Positions 42,448 through 50,150 of a stretch of 64,000 nucleotides of DNA are shown piece by piece (position 1 is the first letter of the stretch; the number at the start of each line of letters is the position of its first letter). The translations under genes and the position numbers were made by a program. The notes under the pieces were generated by a model that worked only from the letters and a program-made list of their open reading frames with translations, was not told the origin of the DNA and ran no database searches. The DNA comes from Kitasatospora sp. GP82 (GTDB lineage: Bacteria; Actinomycetota; Actinomycetes; Streptomycetales; Streptomycetaceae), in the NCBI RefSeq assembly GCF_029892105.1, contig NZ_JARZAJ010000011.1, forward strand, positions 124,001 through 188,000. Reading direction: 5' to 3'.

Positions 42448-43305
42448 CTACGAGCCGGAACCGTCCGGCCGGTGCGAGAACTGCCGCCGGGTGCGCAGAC
42501 GCTCGAACTCGTACGGGTCGTGAGCACAGAACAGCTCGACCTCGGCACCGTGGTGGCGCCGTAGTTCACGCAGCCGCTGCTGGTTGTGGATCCGCACCGG
42601 GTTGTCGTGGGCGACGATGCGTTGGAATGCCGTGAAGCCGGGCGGACAGCGCGGCGAGTCGGTGTCCACCTCGGTGTGCGAGAAGTAGGAGTCGCCGCAG
42701 TGCAGCAGCCAGCCGCTGCTGTGACGGACGGCGATCCCGCAGTGCCCTCGGGTGTGCCCTTGCAGCGGGATCAGCACTACGCCGGGGACGGACTCGGCCA
42801 CCGGGCGGGCCGCCGCGAAGCCGAACCAGGCGTCCCCGGCCGTCTCGTGCTCGACCCAGCGCGGGTTGTGGCTCCACTGGGCGGGGCGGTAGCGGGTCCG
42901 CTCCCTGCGGGTTGCGCGGGCCGTGGCAGCCCTCAGCTCGTCGGCGAAGACGTGGACCTGCGCGTCCGGGAAGTCGCCCAGCCCGCCGGCATGGTCGAGA
43001 TCCAGGTGCGTGAGAACGATATGGCGGACGTCCGACGGGTTGTGCCCCAGTGCGCGTACCTGGTGCAGGGCGGTACGGGCGAGCGACAGCTGCGGCCGGA
43101 TCGAGGCCCGGAGAGCAGGGCCCAGCCGACGGGGGTCGGCCACGTCCTCCGTCCCGAGCCCGGTGTCGACCAGGACCAGTCCGCCACCGGTCTCGATCAG
43201 CAGGCAGTGGGCCACGATCCGGCTGGTCAGCAGCCCGCCGTGGCCCAGCAGTGCGCGGCCTCCGACCGTACACATGCCGGCACAGTCGAGGTGATGGATG
43301 GTCAT
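42448..43305 (-). CDS. metallo-beta-lactamase-fold hydrolase
   Basis: The 285-aa enzyme shows the MBL zinc motif as T-H100-L-D102-L-D104-H105-AGG, i.e. HxDxDH with Asp replacing the usual second His. Downstream zinc ligands are GHTRGHCG and HCGDSYFSH. The closest well-known relatives by layout are N-acyl-homoserine lactonase-like (quorum-quenching) proteins, so a lactone or ester substrate is plausible. The ATG at 43303-43305 has GAGGGGC upstream. Monocistronic, with terminators on both sides. Confidence 0.82.
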   Translation of the reverse strand: MTIHHLDCAGMCTVGGRALLGHGGLLTSRIVAHCLLIETGGGLVLVDTGLGTEDVADPRRLGPALRASIRPQLSLARTALHQVRALGHNPSDVRHIVLTHLDLDHAGGLGDFPDAQVHVFADELRAATARATRRERTRYRPAQWSHNPRWVEHETAGDAWFGFAAARPVAESVPGVVLIPLQGHTRGHCGIAVRHSSGWLLHCGDSYFSHTEVDTDSPRCPPGFTAFQRIVAHDNPVRIHNQQRLRELRRHHGAEVELFCAHDPYEFERLRTRRQFSHRPDGSGS

Positions 43306-43340
43306 GCTGCCCCTCACAGGTCCGGGAGCCGCCAGATGCC

Positions 43341-43383
43341 GACGGACAGGGCCCTCACTGTTCCTGGTGCGGGCCCTGCCGTC
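43341..43383 (-). terminator. terminator of the MFS-marR operon
   Basis: Arms at 43341-43354 and 43371-43383 pair over 13 bp with one bulged A, around a 16-nt loop. It lies downstream of the marR stop codon (43488) and before the next gene on the same strand. Confidence 0.7.
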
Positions 43384-43487
43384 CAGATGCCCTCTCGCAC
43401 CCGGCCCTCGACCCCGAAAAGGCGGGGCGGGATCAGCGCTCTTCGCGGAACGGCACCGCCCGCCCGGCCGTGGCGGCCTTGCGCAGG

Positions 43488-44027
43488 TCAGCGGCCGACG
43501 TGTCCGGCTCGGCCGCGATCCCGAGCGGTGGGTGCGGTGAGTTCGTGGGTCGGGTCGGGGACCAGCTGGTGGGCCAGCGAGTCCAGTACGGGCAGTGCGG
43601 CGGCGAGCGTGGCGAGCTGGTCGTTGGTGAGCGTGCCGAGGCGGCTCGTCAGGGCGTCGAGGCCTTCGCGGCGGATGCTGTCCAGGACGGCTGCTCCGCT
43701 CGGAGTGAGGGTGAGGAGTGAAGCGCGCTGGTCGTGGGGGTCGGGGCGGCGGCCGACGAGGTCGGCGGCGACCAGGATGTCGACCAGCCGGGAGACGCTG
43801 GGCATGCTGATCCCCATGTGGTGGGCCAGGCTGCCGACCCGTAGCGGGCCGTGCGCGGACACGACGGCGAGTGCGGTCAGACGGCTCGGGGTCAGGTCGT
43901 GGCGTCCTGCCGGGGCGCGCAGCCCGTGAGCCAGGCGCAGCGCTGCTGCCCGCAGCCGGTCCGCGATCTCGTCGCGGTCCGGGGGCGGTGCCGCCTGCCC
44001 GGGCTCTGCCTGCTGGGGCTCGGTCAT
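43488..44027 (-). CDS. MarR family transcriptional regulator
   Basis: The 179-aa protein has a winged helix with the MarR core: LTPSRLTALAVVSAHGPLRVGSLA, then MGISMPSVSRLVDILVAADLVGRRPDPHDQRASLLTLT (wing with D-x-R-A). The C-terminal helix ends LVPDPTHELTAP. It overlaps the exporter stop by ATGA, so exporter and regulator are co-expressed. The likely operator is the palindrome at 46156-46169 in front of the exporter gene. Ligand binding should release it and raise export. Confidence 0.9.
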   Translation of the reverse strand: MTEPQQAEPGQAAPPPDRDEIADRLRAAALRLAHGLRAPAGRHDLTPSRLTALAVVSAHGPLRVGSLAHHMGISMPSVSRLVDILVAADLVGRRPDPHDQRASLLTLTPSGAAVLDSIRREGLDALTSRLGTLTNDQLATLAAALPVLDSLAHQLVPDPTHELTAPTARDRGRAGHVGR

Positions 44028-46114
44028 GATGACGTGCCGTCCAGTGTGAGGTGCAGGGTGGCGGCGGCCCGGCCGTGGGTGCCCGGCGCTGCAGACGGGG
44101 GTTCGGCCCCGGTTGCCGTGGCGAGGCCGCGGGGCAGGCCGGGCAGCCGGAAGCGGCCGTCGCGGTCGGTGGTGGTGTGTGCCGCAAGGGCGCCCGTCGG
44201 ATCGACGGCGAGTACGGCCGCCCCGGGCAGCGGGCTGTCCGGGCTCGGGCCGAAGACCACACCGGTGAGCTGCCCGTCCGCGCGGGCGGTGGTTGCGGTG
44301 GCGGCATGGCCGTTGCCGTTGGCCGCCATCCGGTACGCGGCCGAGCGGTAGCCGCGCGCGGTGACGATCACCGTGTAGACGTCGACGGCGGGCGGCCGGT
44401 CGGTGTGCACGTACTTGCCGCCACGCAGCCAGGAGGCCACGGCGGCGACCAGGCAGGCGGCGACGGCGAACACGAACGAGATGTCCAGACCCTGCGCGAA
44501 CGGCCCGGAGATCAGGGCGGGGAAGAAGCTGCGGCCGGTCAGATAGGCGGCGTGGTCTGCCGGCAGCTGGGCCAGCACACCGGGGCCGAGCAGCGTCTGA
44601 ACCGGGTTGTAGCCCAGCAGCGAGGCGAACAGCACCGAGACCGGCGGCAGCGCCGCCAGCCGGTCGGCGTCGGCGGCGGGCACCCCCTGGGCGACCAGGC
44701 CGCTGGAGAGGGCGTGAGGCAGTGCGCTCGCCAGGCCGAGGATCATCAGGCTGAAGAACACCCCGATCGACAGCACCATCGCCGAGTTCTGGAAGGTGGT
44801 GCTCATGCCGCCGCCCACGCCGCGCTGGTCCGCGGGCAGGCTGTTCATGATCCCGGCCCGGTTCGGCGAGGCGAACAGTCCCATCCCGATCCCGTTGAGC
44901 AGCAGGATCGCGGCGAAGGCCCAGTAGTGGAAGTCGACCGGCAGGAGCGTCAGCAGTACGAAGCTTCCTGCGGCCACGACCATGCCGCCGGTGGCGAACG
45001 GCCGCGCCCCGAAGCGGTCGGAGAGCCAGCCCGAGACCGGCCCGGCGATCAGGAACCCGACGGTGAGCGGCAGCATGTAGATGCCCGCCCACAGCGGGGT
45101 CCGGGTGAAGACATAGCCGTGCCGGGGCAGCCAGATGCCCTGCAGCCAGATGATCAGGATGAACATGAGCCCGCCGCGGCCCATCCCGGACAGCAGGCTC
45201 GCGAGGTTGCCCGCGGTGAACGCACGGATGCGGAACAGGCTCATCCGGAACATCGGCTCGGCGACCCTGGTCTCCACGACGCCGAAGACCACCAGCACGA
45301 CCACGCCGCCGGTCAGGGCGGCCAGCACCCACGGGTTGGTCCAGCCCATCGCATGCCCGCGGTAGGGCTGGATGCCGTAGGTGATCCCCACCATCACCGA
45401 GACCAGCCCGACGGCGAAGGTCAGATTTCCCCACCAGTCCAGCCGGGCGGGCCGTCGGATGCCGGTGTCGTACAGCTTCCGGTACGCCCAGAAGGTGCCG
45501 AACACCCCGAACGGCACCGACACCAGGAACACCAGATGCCACTCCACCGGGGCGAGCAGCCCCCCGAGCACCAGTCCCACGAACGAGCCGGCAATGCCCG
45601 CGACCTGGTTCAGCCCCAGCGCGAGGCCGCGCTGGTCCGCCGGGAAGGCATCGGTGATGATCGCGTTCGAGTTGGCCATCAGCATCGCACCGCCGACACC
45701 CTGGCCGATCCGCATCAGGATCAGCCACAGAGCGCCTGCCGTGCCCTGCATCCACGTCACCGACAGCAGCACCGAGAACGCGCTGAAGACCGCGAAGCCC
45801 CCGTTGTACATCCGGACCCGGCCGAACATGTCGCCCAGTCGGCCAAAGCTGACCACCAGCACCGCGGTGACCACCAGATATCCCATGATCAACCACAGCA
45901 GCAGACTTGCGTTCCCCGACTGCAGGGGATCGACCCCGACACCCCGGAAGATGTCCGGCAGCGCGATCAGCAGGATGGATCCGTTGATCGTGGCCATCAG
46001 TACACCCAGCGTGGTGTTGGACAGCACGATCCACTTGTAGTGCGGCCGGGCGGTCGCGGCGGCGGCCCTGGCCTGCCGCCGAGCCGTACGGGGCGCGGCA
46101 GACGTCGCAGTCAT
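44024..46114 (-). CDS. MFS drug exporter (DHA2, 14 helices) with C-terminal carboxypeptidase-regulatory-like domain
   Basis: This 696-aa exporter has a DHA2 (EmrB/QacA) core: the loop motif FGRLGDMFGRVRMY, motif C near NQVAGIAGSFVGLVLGGLLAP, and about fourteen hydrophobic segments to residue ~560. The last ~75 residues are a soluble beta-sandwich (LTGVVFGPSPDSPLPGAAV, TTTDRDGRFRLPGLPRG) of the carboxypeptidase-regulatory type, an odd addition to an exporter. The ATG at 46112-46114 is preferred over a GTG three codons earlier. First gene of the operon with marR. Confidence 0.9.
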   Translation of the reverse strand: MTATSAAPRTARRQARAAAATARPHYKWIVLSNTTLGVLMATINGSILLIALPDIFRGVGVDPLQSGNASLLLWLIMGYLVVTAVLVVSFGRLGDMFGRVRMYNGGFAVFSAFSVLLSVTWMQGTAGALWLILMRIGQGVGGAMLMANSNAIITDAFPADQRGLALGLNQVAGIAGSFVGLVLGGLLAPVEWHLVFLVSVPFGVFGTFWAYRKLYDTGIRRPARLDWWGNLTFAVGLVSVMVGITYGIQPYRGHAMGWTNPWVLAALTGGVVVLVVFGVVETRVAEPMFRMSLFRIRAFTAGNLASLLSGMGRGGLMFILIIWLQGIWLPRHGYVFTRTPLWAGIYMLPLTVGFLIAGPVSGWLSDRFGARPFATGGMVVAAGSFVLLTLLPVDFHYWAFAAILLLNGIGMGLFASPNRAGIMNSLPADQRGVGGGMSTTFQNSAMVLSIGVFFSLMILGLASALPHALSSGLVAQGVPAADADRLAALPPVSVLFASLLGYNPVQTLLGPGVLAQLPADHAAYLTGRSFFPALISGPFAQGLDISFVFAVAACLVAAVASWLRGGKYVHTDRPPAVDVYTVIVTARGYRSAAYRMAANGNGHAATATTARADGQLTGVVFGPSPDSPLPGAAVLAVDPTGALAAHTTTDRDGRFRLPGLPRGLATATGAEPPSAAPGTHGRAAATLHLTLDGTSS

Positions 46115-46442
46115 GGGCACCACTTCCTCGGAACGAGGAGAGCTGGATCAGTTGCTTAGTCCAAACTAACTCTGCCGACCGGAACGCGGCCAACGCCCTT
46201 GCACCCGGCGGCGGCCCGTCGGGCACGCTTCGCGGAGCCGTCACCGGACGGGGCGCTCCCGGTGGCGCCGGGCAGGTGGCGGTGATCTGCTGGGAGTGCC
46301 CCCGCGGCTCTCTCCCGACCTCGGACGTGTCGCACCAGGTCTGCCCGAAGCGACAGTTGACCGAGGAGGCAGCCGTTCGCCCCGATTCCCAGTGACGGAA
46401 CTTCCGCAGCTCCGATCGCGGCCGTGCCCGGAGGGATCACCG
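46115..46442. other. 328-nt divergent intergenic region, exporter / amine oxidase
   Basis: Holds the exporter operon's operator (46156-46169) near its left end. I see no ORF or repeat in the remainder, which must also carry the amine oxidase promoter. Confidence 0.5.
46156..46169. promoter_or_regulatory. MarR operator, TTAGT-CCAA-ACTAA
   Basis: A perfect 5-bp inverted repeat with a 4-nt centre, AT-rich against its GC-rich surroundings, 42 nt before the exporter start. The TTAG/CTAA arms are typical of MarR sites in Streptomyces, and the MarR gene is second in the same operon. Confidence 0.65.
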
Positions 46443-48158
46443 ATGACACAAGCACGGCGGGGGACGCTCGGGTCGGCACGGGGGAGGAGCGGATTCAGCC
46501 GCAGGGGCTTCCTGCGAGCGGTCGGGATCAGCGGCGGCGCGAGTACCATGTTCGCCGCCATGGGCGCACTGGAGCTGGCTCCCACCGCCGAGGCGGCGGC
46601 CGCGCCACCGTACCGCGCCCCGCGGGCCTCGGACTTCCGTCTGACCGGACGCTCGGCGGCCAGCGTGGTCGTCCTCGGCGGCGGCGTCGCGGGGCTGGTC
46701 TCGGCGTACGAGCTCGGCAAGGCCGGGTACGACTGTACGATCCTGGAGCCGCGCGGCCGTACGGGTGGCCGCAACTTCACCGCGCGAGCCGGTACGCGCC
46801 AGAGCGAGCTGCACGGCTACAGCCAGACAGCGCGGTTCGCCGAGGGCCAGTACATGAACTGCGGGGCGGCGAGGCTGGCACAGTGGATGGTCACCGTCGA
46901 CTACTGCCGCGAACTCGGCGTCCCGATCGAGGTCTTCACCAACTACAACGCCGACGCCTACATCTACAACGAGAAGTCGGGGATGACACCGGGCCGTCCA
47001 GTGCGCTACCGCACGGCCGAGGCCGACACCTATGGCTACGTCGGCGAGTTGCTCGCCAAGGCGAGCGACCAGGGCGCGTTGGACAAGCAGCTCACCGCCG
47101 CGGACCGGGAGCGGCTGCTGGCCTTTCTGGAGAGGTGGGGCCGCATCGGGGCGAAGGCGGACGGCTTCGCCTACCGAGGGAGCACACGGCGCGGCTTCGG
47201 CGTCTGGCCGGGCGCCGCAGGTACCCCGGGAATCGAGCTGTCGCCGGTGCCCAGCGTGTCGGAGGTCTTCGCATCCGGCGTCGGCCGCTACTTCTCCTTC
47301 AATCTCAACTACAACCAGGCGATGGTGATGTTCCAGCCGGTGGGCGGTATGGACCAGCTGCCGAAAGCACTCACCCGCGCCATCGGCCCCCGCCGCGTCA
47401 GGCTGGGCTGTCAGGCCACCTCGGTCACCGAACTCGCGCACGGGGTGCGGGTTGCCTACCAGGACGGCACAGGGCAGGAGCGAGTGGTCGACGCCGACTA
47501 CTGCATCGCGGCCATGCCGCCGCACCTGCTGGCCGGACTTCCGCACAACCTGGGCAGTGCCGTCCAGAGGGCGCTCACCTCGATCGCCCCGGCCTCGGCG
47601 GGCAAGATCGGATTGGAGTACCGGAGCCGCTGGTGGGAGACGGACCACCGTATCTACGGCGGCATCACCGAGACCGACCTCGATCTCAGCCACATCTGGC
47701 ACCCCTCGTACGACTTCAACGGCGAGCGGGGTGTGATGATCGGCTACTACAACACGGGCAGCCGCGCCGACCGGTACGGAACGATGTCCCCCAAGGCCCG
47801 CGAGGAACGGGCGGTCGCGCTCGGTTCACGGATCTACGGCAGGAAGTACCGCACCGAACTGGCCTCGTCGTTCTCCGTGTCCTGGCAGTACGTCCCGCAC
47901 CTGGAAGGGGCCTGGCACCGCCTCCCGGGCGGCAGCCCGGACGCGCCGGTACTGAGGCCGCTCACGGAACCGAGCGGACGGGTGCTGTTCGCCGGCGACT
48001 GGCTGTCCTACACGGACGGCTGGCAGCACGGCGCGATCCTCTCCGCACGCAAGGCGGTCACCGCACTGCACGCTCGGGCCCTGAAGCACGAACACCGCTC
48101 CACGCCCGCCGAACGCGGAGCGGTCCACGGGTCAGCGGATCAGGACGGGGGCGAGTAG
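46443..48158 (+). CDS. Tat-exported flavin-dependent amine oxidase
   Basis: This 571-aa protein begins with a twin-arginine signal (FSRRGFLRAVGISGG) and a cleavage region around APTAEAAAAP. The FAD-binding Rossmann motif VVVLGGGVAGLVSAYELGKAG and the following TGGRNFTAR loop are those of L-amino-acid/monoamine oxidases. The C-terminal FAD segment is RVLFAGDWLSYTDGWQHGAILSARKAV. It should oxidise an amine or L-amino acid outside the membrane to give the imine/aldehyde, ammonia and peroxide. Its 3' end overlaps the convergent LLM gene by 27 nt. Confidence 0.88.
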   Translation: MTQARRGTLGSARGRSGFSRRGFLRAVGISGGASTMFAAMGALELAPTAEAAAAPPYRAPRASDFRLTGRSAASVVVLGGGVAGLVSAYELGKAGYDCTILEPRGRTGGRNFTARAGTRQSELHGYSQTARFAEGQYMNCGAARLAQWMVTVDYCRELGVPIEVFTNYNADAYIYNEKSGMTPGRPVRYRTAEADTYGYVGELLAKASDQGALDKQLTAADRERLLAFLERWGRIGAKADGFAYRGSTRRGFGVWPGAAGTPGIELSPVPSVSEVFASGVGRYFSFNLNYNQAMVMFQPVGGMDQLPKALTRAIGPRRVRLGCQATSVTELAHGVRVAYQDGTGQERVVDADYCIAAMPPHLLAGLPHNLGSAVQRALTSIAPASAGKIGLEYRSRWWETDHRIYGGITETDLDLSHIWHPSYDFNGERGVMIGYYNTGSRADRYGTMSPKAREERAVALGSRIYGRKYRTELASSFSVSWQYVPHLEGAWHRLPGGSPDAPVLRPLTEPSGRVLFAGDWLSYTDGWQHGAILSARKAVTALHARALKHEHRSTPAERGAVHGSADQDGGE

Positions 48159-49055
48159 GCGCAGGTCCTCCAGCTGCCGGTCGAGTGTCCTCGCGATGGG
48201 CTGCACGGCGACGTGGTCGGCGCCGGCCCGGTAGTGCGCCCGGATGTGCTCACCCAGTGTCAGGGGGTCGCCCCAGGGGACGACCGCGTCGATGAGCGCG
48301 TCGCTGCCTCCGTTGTCGAGGTCGGACACGGAGAAGCCCAGTTCGAGCAGATTGTTCCGGTAGTTGGGCAGGGTCAGGTAACGCGCTGCGTAGCTGCGGG
48401 CGGTGGCCCGCGCCCGCTCGGGGTCGGTGTCGACCACCACGGCCTGCTCGGGGGCGAGAAGGGGATCGGGGCCGAGGATCTCCCGGGCGCTGCGGGTGTG
48501 TTCGGGCGTGACGAAGTAGGAGTGGGCCCCCTGGGCCCGAGTCGCGGCGAGCTCCATCATCTTCGGGCGCAGCGCGGCGAGCACACGCGGCACCGGCCGG
48601 GCCGACGGCACGCCGACGGGCGTGGCGTCCATGGCGTCGAGGTAGGCCCGCATGGTGGAGACCGGCTTGCCGTAGTCGTGTCCGCGACCGCTCACCAACG
48701 GCAGGTGGCTGACGCCGAGGCCCAGCACGAAACGGCCGTGCCACGCTTCGGACAGCGTGTCGGCGCCGTTGGCCGCGGCAGTCGCGTCGCGTCCGTAGAT
48801 GCTGGCGATACCGGTGGCGATCATCAGGCGCTGGCTGGCGGACAGCAGGACTGCCGCATGGGTCAGCGCCTCTTTGCCGGTGGGGGCCTCTCCGAACCAC
48901 AGTGTCCCGTAACCGAGTTCCTCGATGGTCGCGACGGCGCGCCGCTCCTCGTCCGCCGACACCGTGGACAGCGATGCGAGCCAGACACCCGTTCGTCCCA
49001 GGCGCTGTTTCAGAGCGGGCAGGTCCACGGGCGGGAGTGCGGTGGGTTCGGCCAT
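48132..49055 (-). CDS. LLM-class oxidoreductase (probably F420-dependent)
   Basis: The 307-aa TIM-barrel protein shows the luciferase-like pattern: strand 2 EELGYGTLWFGEAPTGKEALTH, the GIASIYGRDA segment, GRFVLGLGVSH and the C-terminal HYRAGADHVAVQPIAR. Actinobacterial members of this subgroup use coenzyme F420. Substrate unknown. The ATG at 49053-49055 has AAGGAG at ideal spacing. A 12-bp inverted repeat lies in its upstream region. Confidence 0.85.
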   Translation of the reverse strand: MAEPTALPPVDLPALKQRLGRTGVWLASLSTVSADEERRAVATIEELGYGTLWFGEAPTGKEALTHAAVLLSASQRLMIATGIASIYGRDATAAANGADTLSEAWHGRFVLGLGVSHLPLVSGRGHDYGKPVSTMRAYLDAMDATPVGVPSARPVPRVLAALRPKMMELAATRAQGAHSYFVTPEHTRSAREILGPDPLLAPEQAVVVDTDPERARATARSYAARYLTLPNYRNNLLELGFSVSDLDNGGSDALIDAVVPWGDPLTLGEHIRAHYRAGADHVAVQPIARTLDRQLEDLRLLAPVLIR

Positions 49056-49379
49056 GTTGCTGCTCCTTGCTGTCCTTGGTTCCGGGGCCTTGTTCCGGGA
49101 ACAGGCGTCAACAGCGCTCGGGCACCGGCTCCGACAGTATGTCCGACCCGGTGCCCGAGTGGTTATTCGGTGATGGTGTGTTGGCACTGTCCGTGGATTC
49201 GACGATGGCGGCGCCGTACGGGCGGTGCGGATGCTGCCGACCGCTGTCGCGCCCTGGATCGAACTCCCCGCCACCCTCACGATCCGCTTCCTGCTGACCC
49301 GGGGGGGGCCGCCGAGCGAACGGTCGCCCGTGGGGCGGCCTCCCCAACAGTGTTGAAGGCAAGGAGAGGTGACGTCGGG
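49056..49379. other. 324-nt intergenic region between sdhB and the LLM gene
   Basis: Both flanking genes are read leftward. The region must hold the end of the sdh operon and the promoter of the LLM gene. A 43-nt inverted repeat (49117-49159) is the only structure I see. Confidence 0.5.
49117..49159. repeat. 12-bp inverted repeat, 19-nt centre
   Basis: Arms 49117-49128 (CTCGGGCACCGG) and 49148-49159 are perfect complements. It lies 62 nt upstream of the LLM start and 220 nt downstream of sdhB. It could be an sdh terminator or an operator for the LLM gene. Confidence 0.7.
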
Positions 49380-50150
49380 TCAGTCCTTTCGACGAAGGCC
49401 GATCCGGCTGCCGAGCCAGACCAGCGGGTGGTACTTCAGGTCGGCGACTCGCTCCTTCAAGGGGATCAGCGCATTGTCAGTGATCCTGATCTGCTCGGGG
49501 CAGACCTCGGTGCAGCACTTGGTGATGTTGCAGTAGCCGAGACCGTGCACGTCCTGCGCGGTTGCCCGGCGGTCCAGTCCGGCCTCGGCGGCGGCGTCCA
49601 GCGGATGCATGTCCAGTTCGGCCACCCGCATCAGGAAGCGTGGCCCCGCGAAGACGGACTTGTTTTCCTCGTGGTCGCGCACCACGTGGCAGGTGTCCTG
49701 GCACAGGAAGCACTCGATGCACTTGCGGAACTCCTGCGAGCGTTCCACGTCCTCCTGCTGCATCCGGTACTCGCCGGGCCCGAGGCCGGCGGGCGGGATG
49801 AAGCCGGGGATCTCGCGGGCCTTGGCGTAGTTGAAGGACACGTCCGTCACCAGGTCCCGGAGCACCGGGAAGGCTCGCAGCGGAGTGATCACCACCGGCT
49901 CGTCCGGCGACAGGGTGGACATCCGGGTCATACAGAGCAGTCGAGGACGCCCGTTGATCTCGGCGCTGCACGAACCGCACTTGCCGGCCTTGCAGTTCCA
50001 GCGCACCGCGAGATCCGGCGCCTGGGTCGCCTGCAGGCGGTGCACCAGGTCGAGCACCACCTCTCCCTCGTGCACCTCGACCCGGTACGACTCGAAGCTG
50101 CCGCCGGTGGAGTCGCCGCGCCACACCCGGAATTCGGCCTGGTAGGTCAC
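49380..50150 (-). CDS. sdhB: succinate dehydrogenase / fumarate reductase iron-sulfur subunit
   Basis: The 256-aa subunit has a [2Fe-2S] plant-ferredoxin-type motif at Cys53, Cys58, Cys61 and Cys73 (WNCKAGKCGSCSAE, RLLC). A later CIECFLCQDTC and CNITKCCTEVCP supply the [4Fe-4S] and [3Fe-4S] clusters. It carries electrons between the flavoprotein and the quinone in the membrane. The GTG start overlaps sdhA (GTGA). Last gene of the operon. Confidence 0.92.
   Translation of the reverse strand: MTYQAEFRVWRGDSTGGSFESYRVEVHEGEVVLDLVHRLQATQAPDLAVRWNCKAGKCGSCSAEINGRPRLLCMTRMSTLSPDEPVVITPLRAFPVLRDLVTDVSFNYAKAREIPGFIPPAGLGPGEYRMQQEDVERSQEFRKCIECFLCQDTCHVVRDHEENKSVFAGPRFLMRVAELDMHPLDAAAEAGLDRRATAQDVHGLGYCNITKCCTEVCPEQIRITDNALIPLKERVADLKYHPLVWLGSRIGLRRKD

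Noticed and set aside
44051..46159. 702-codon plus-strand open frame opposite the MFS gene
   Set aside because: It is Gln/His/Gly-rich mirror sequence; the opposite strand has a clear DHA2 exporter.
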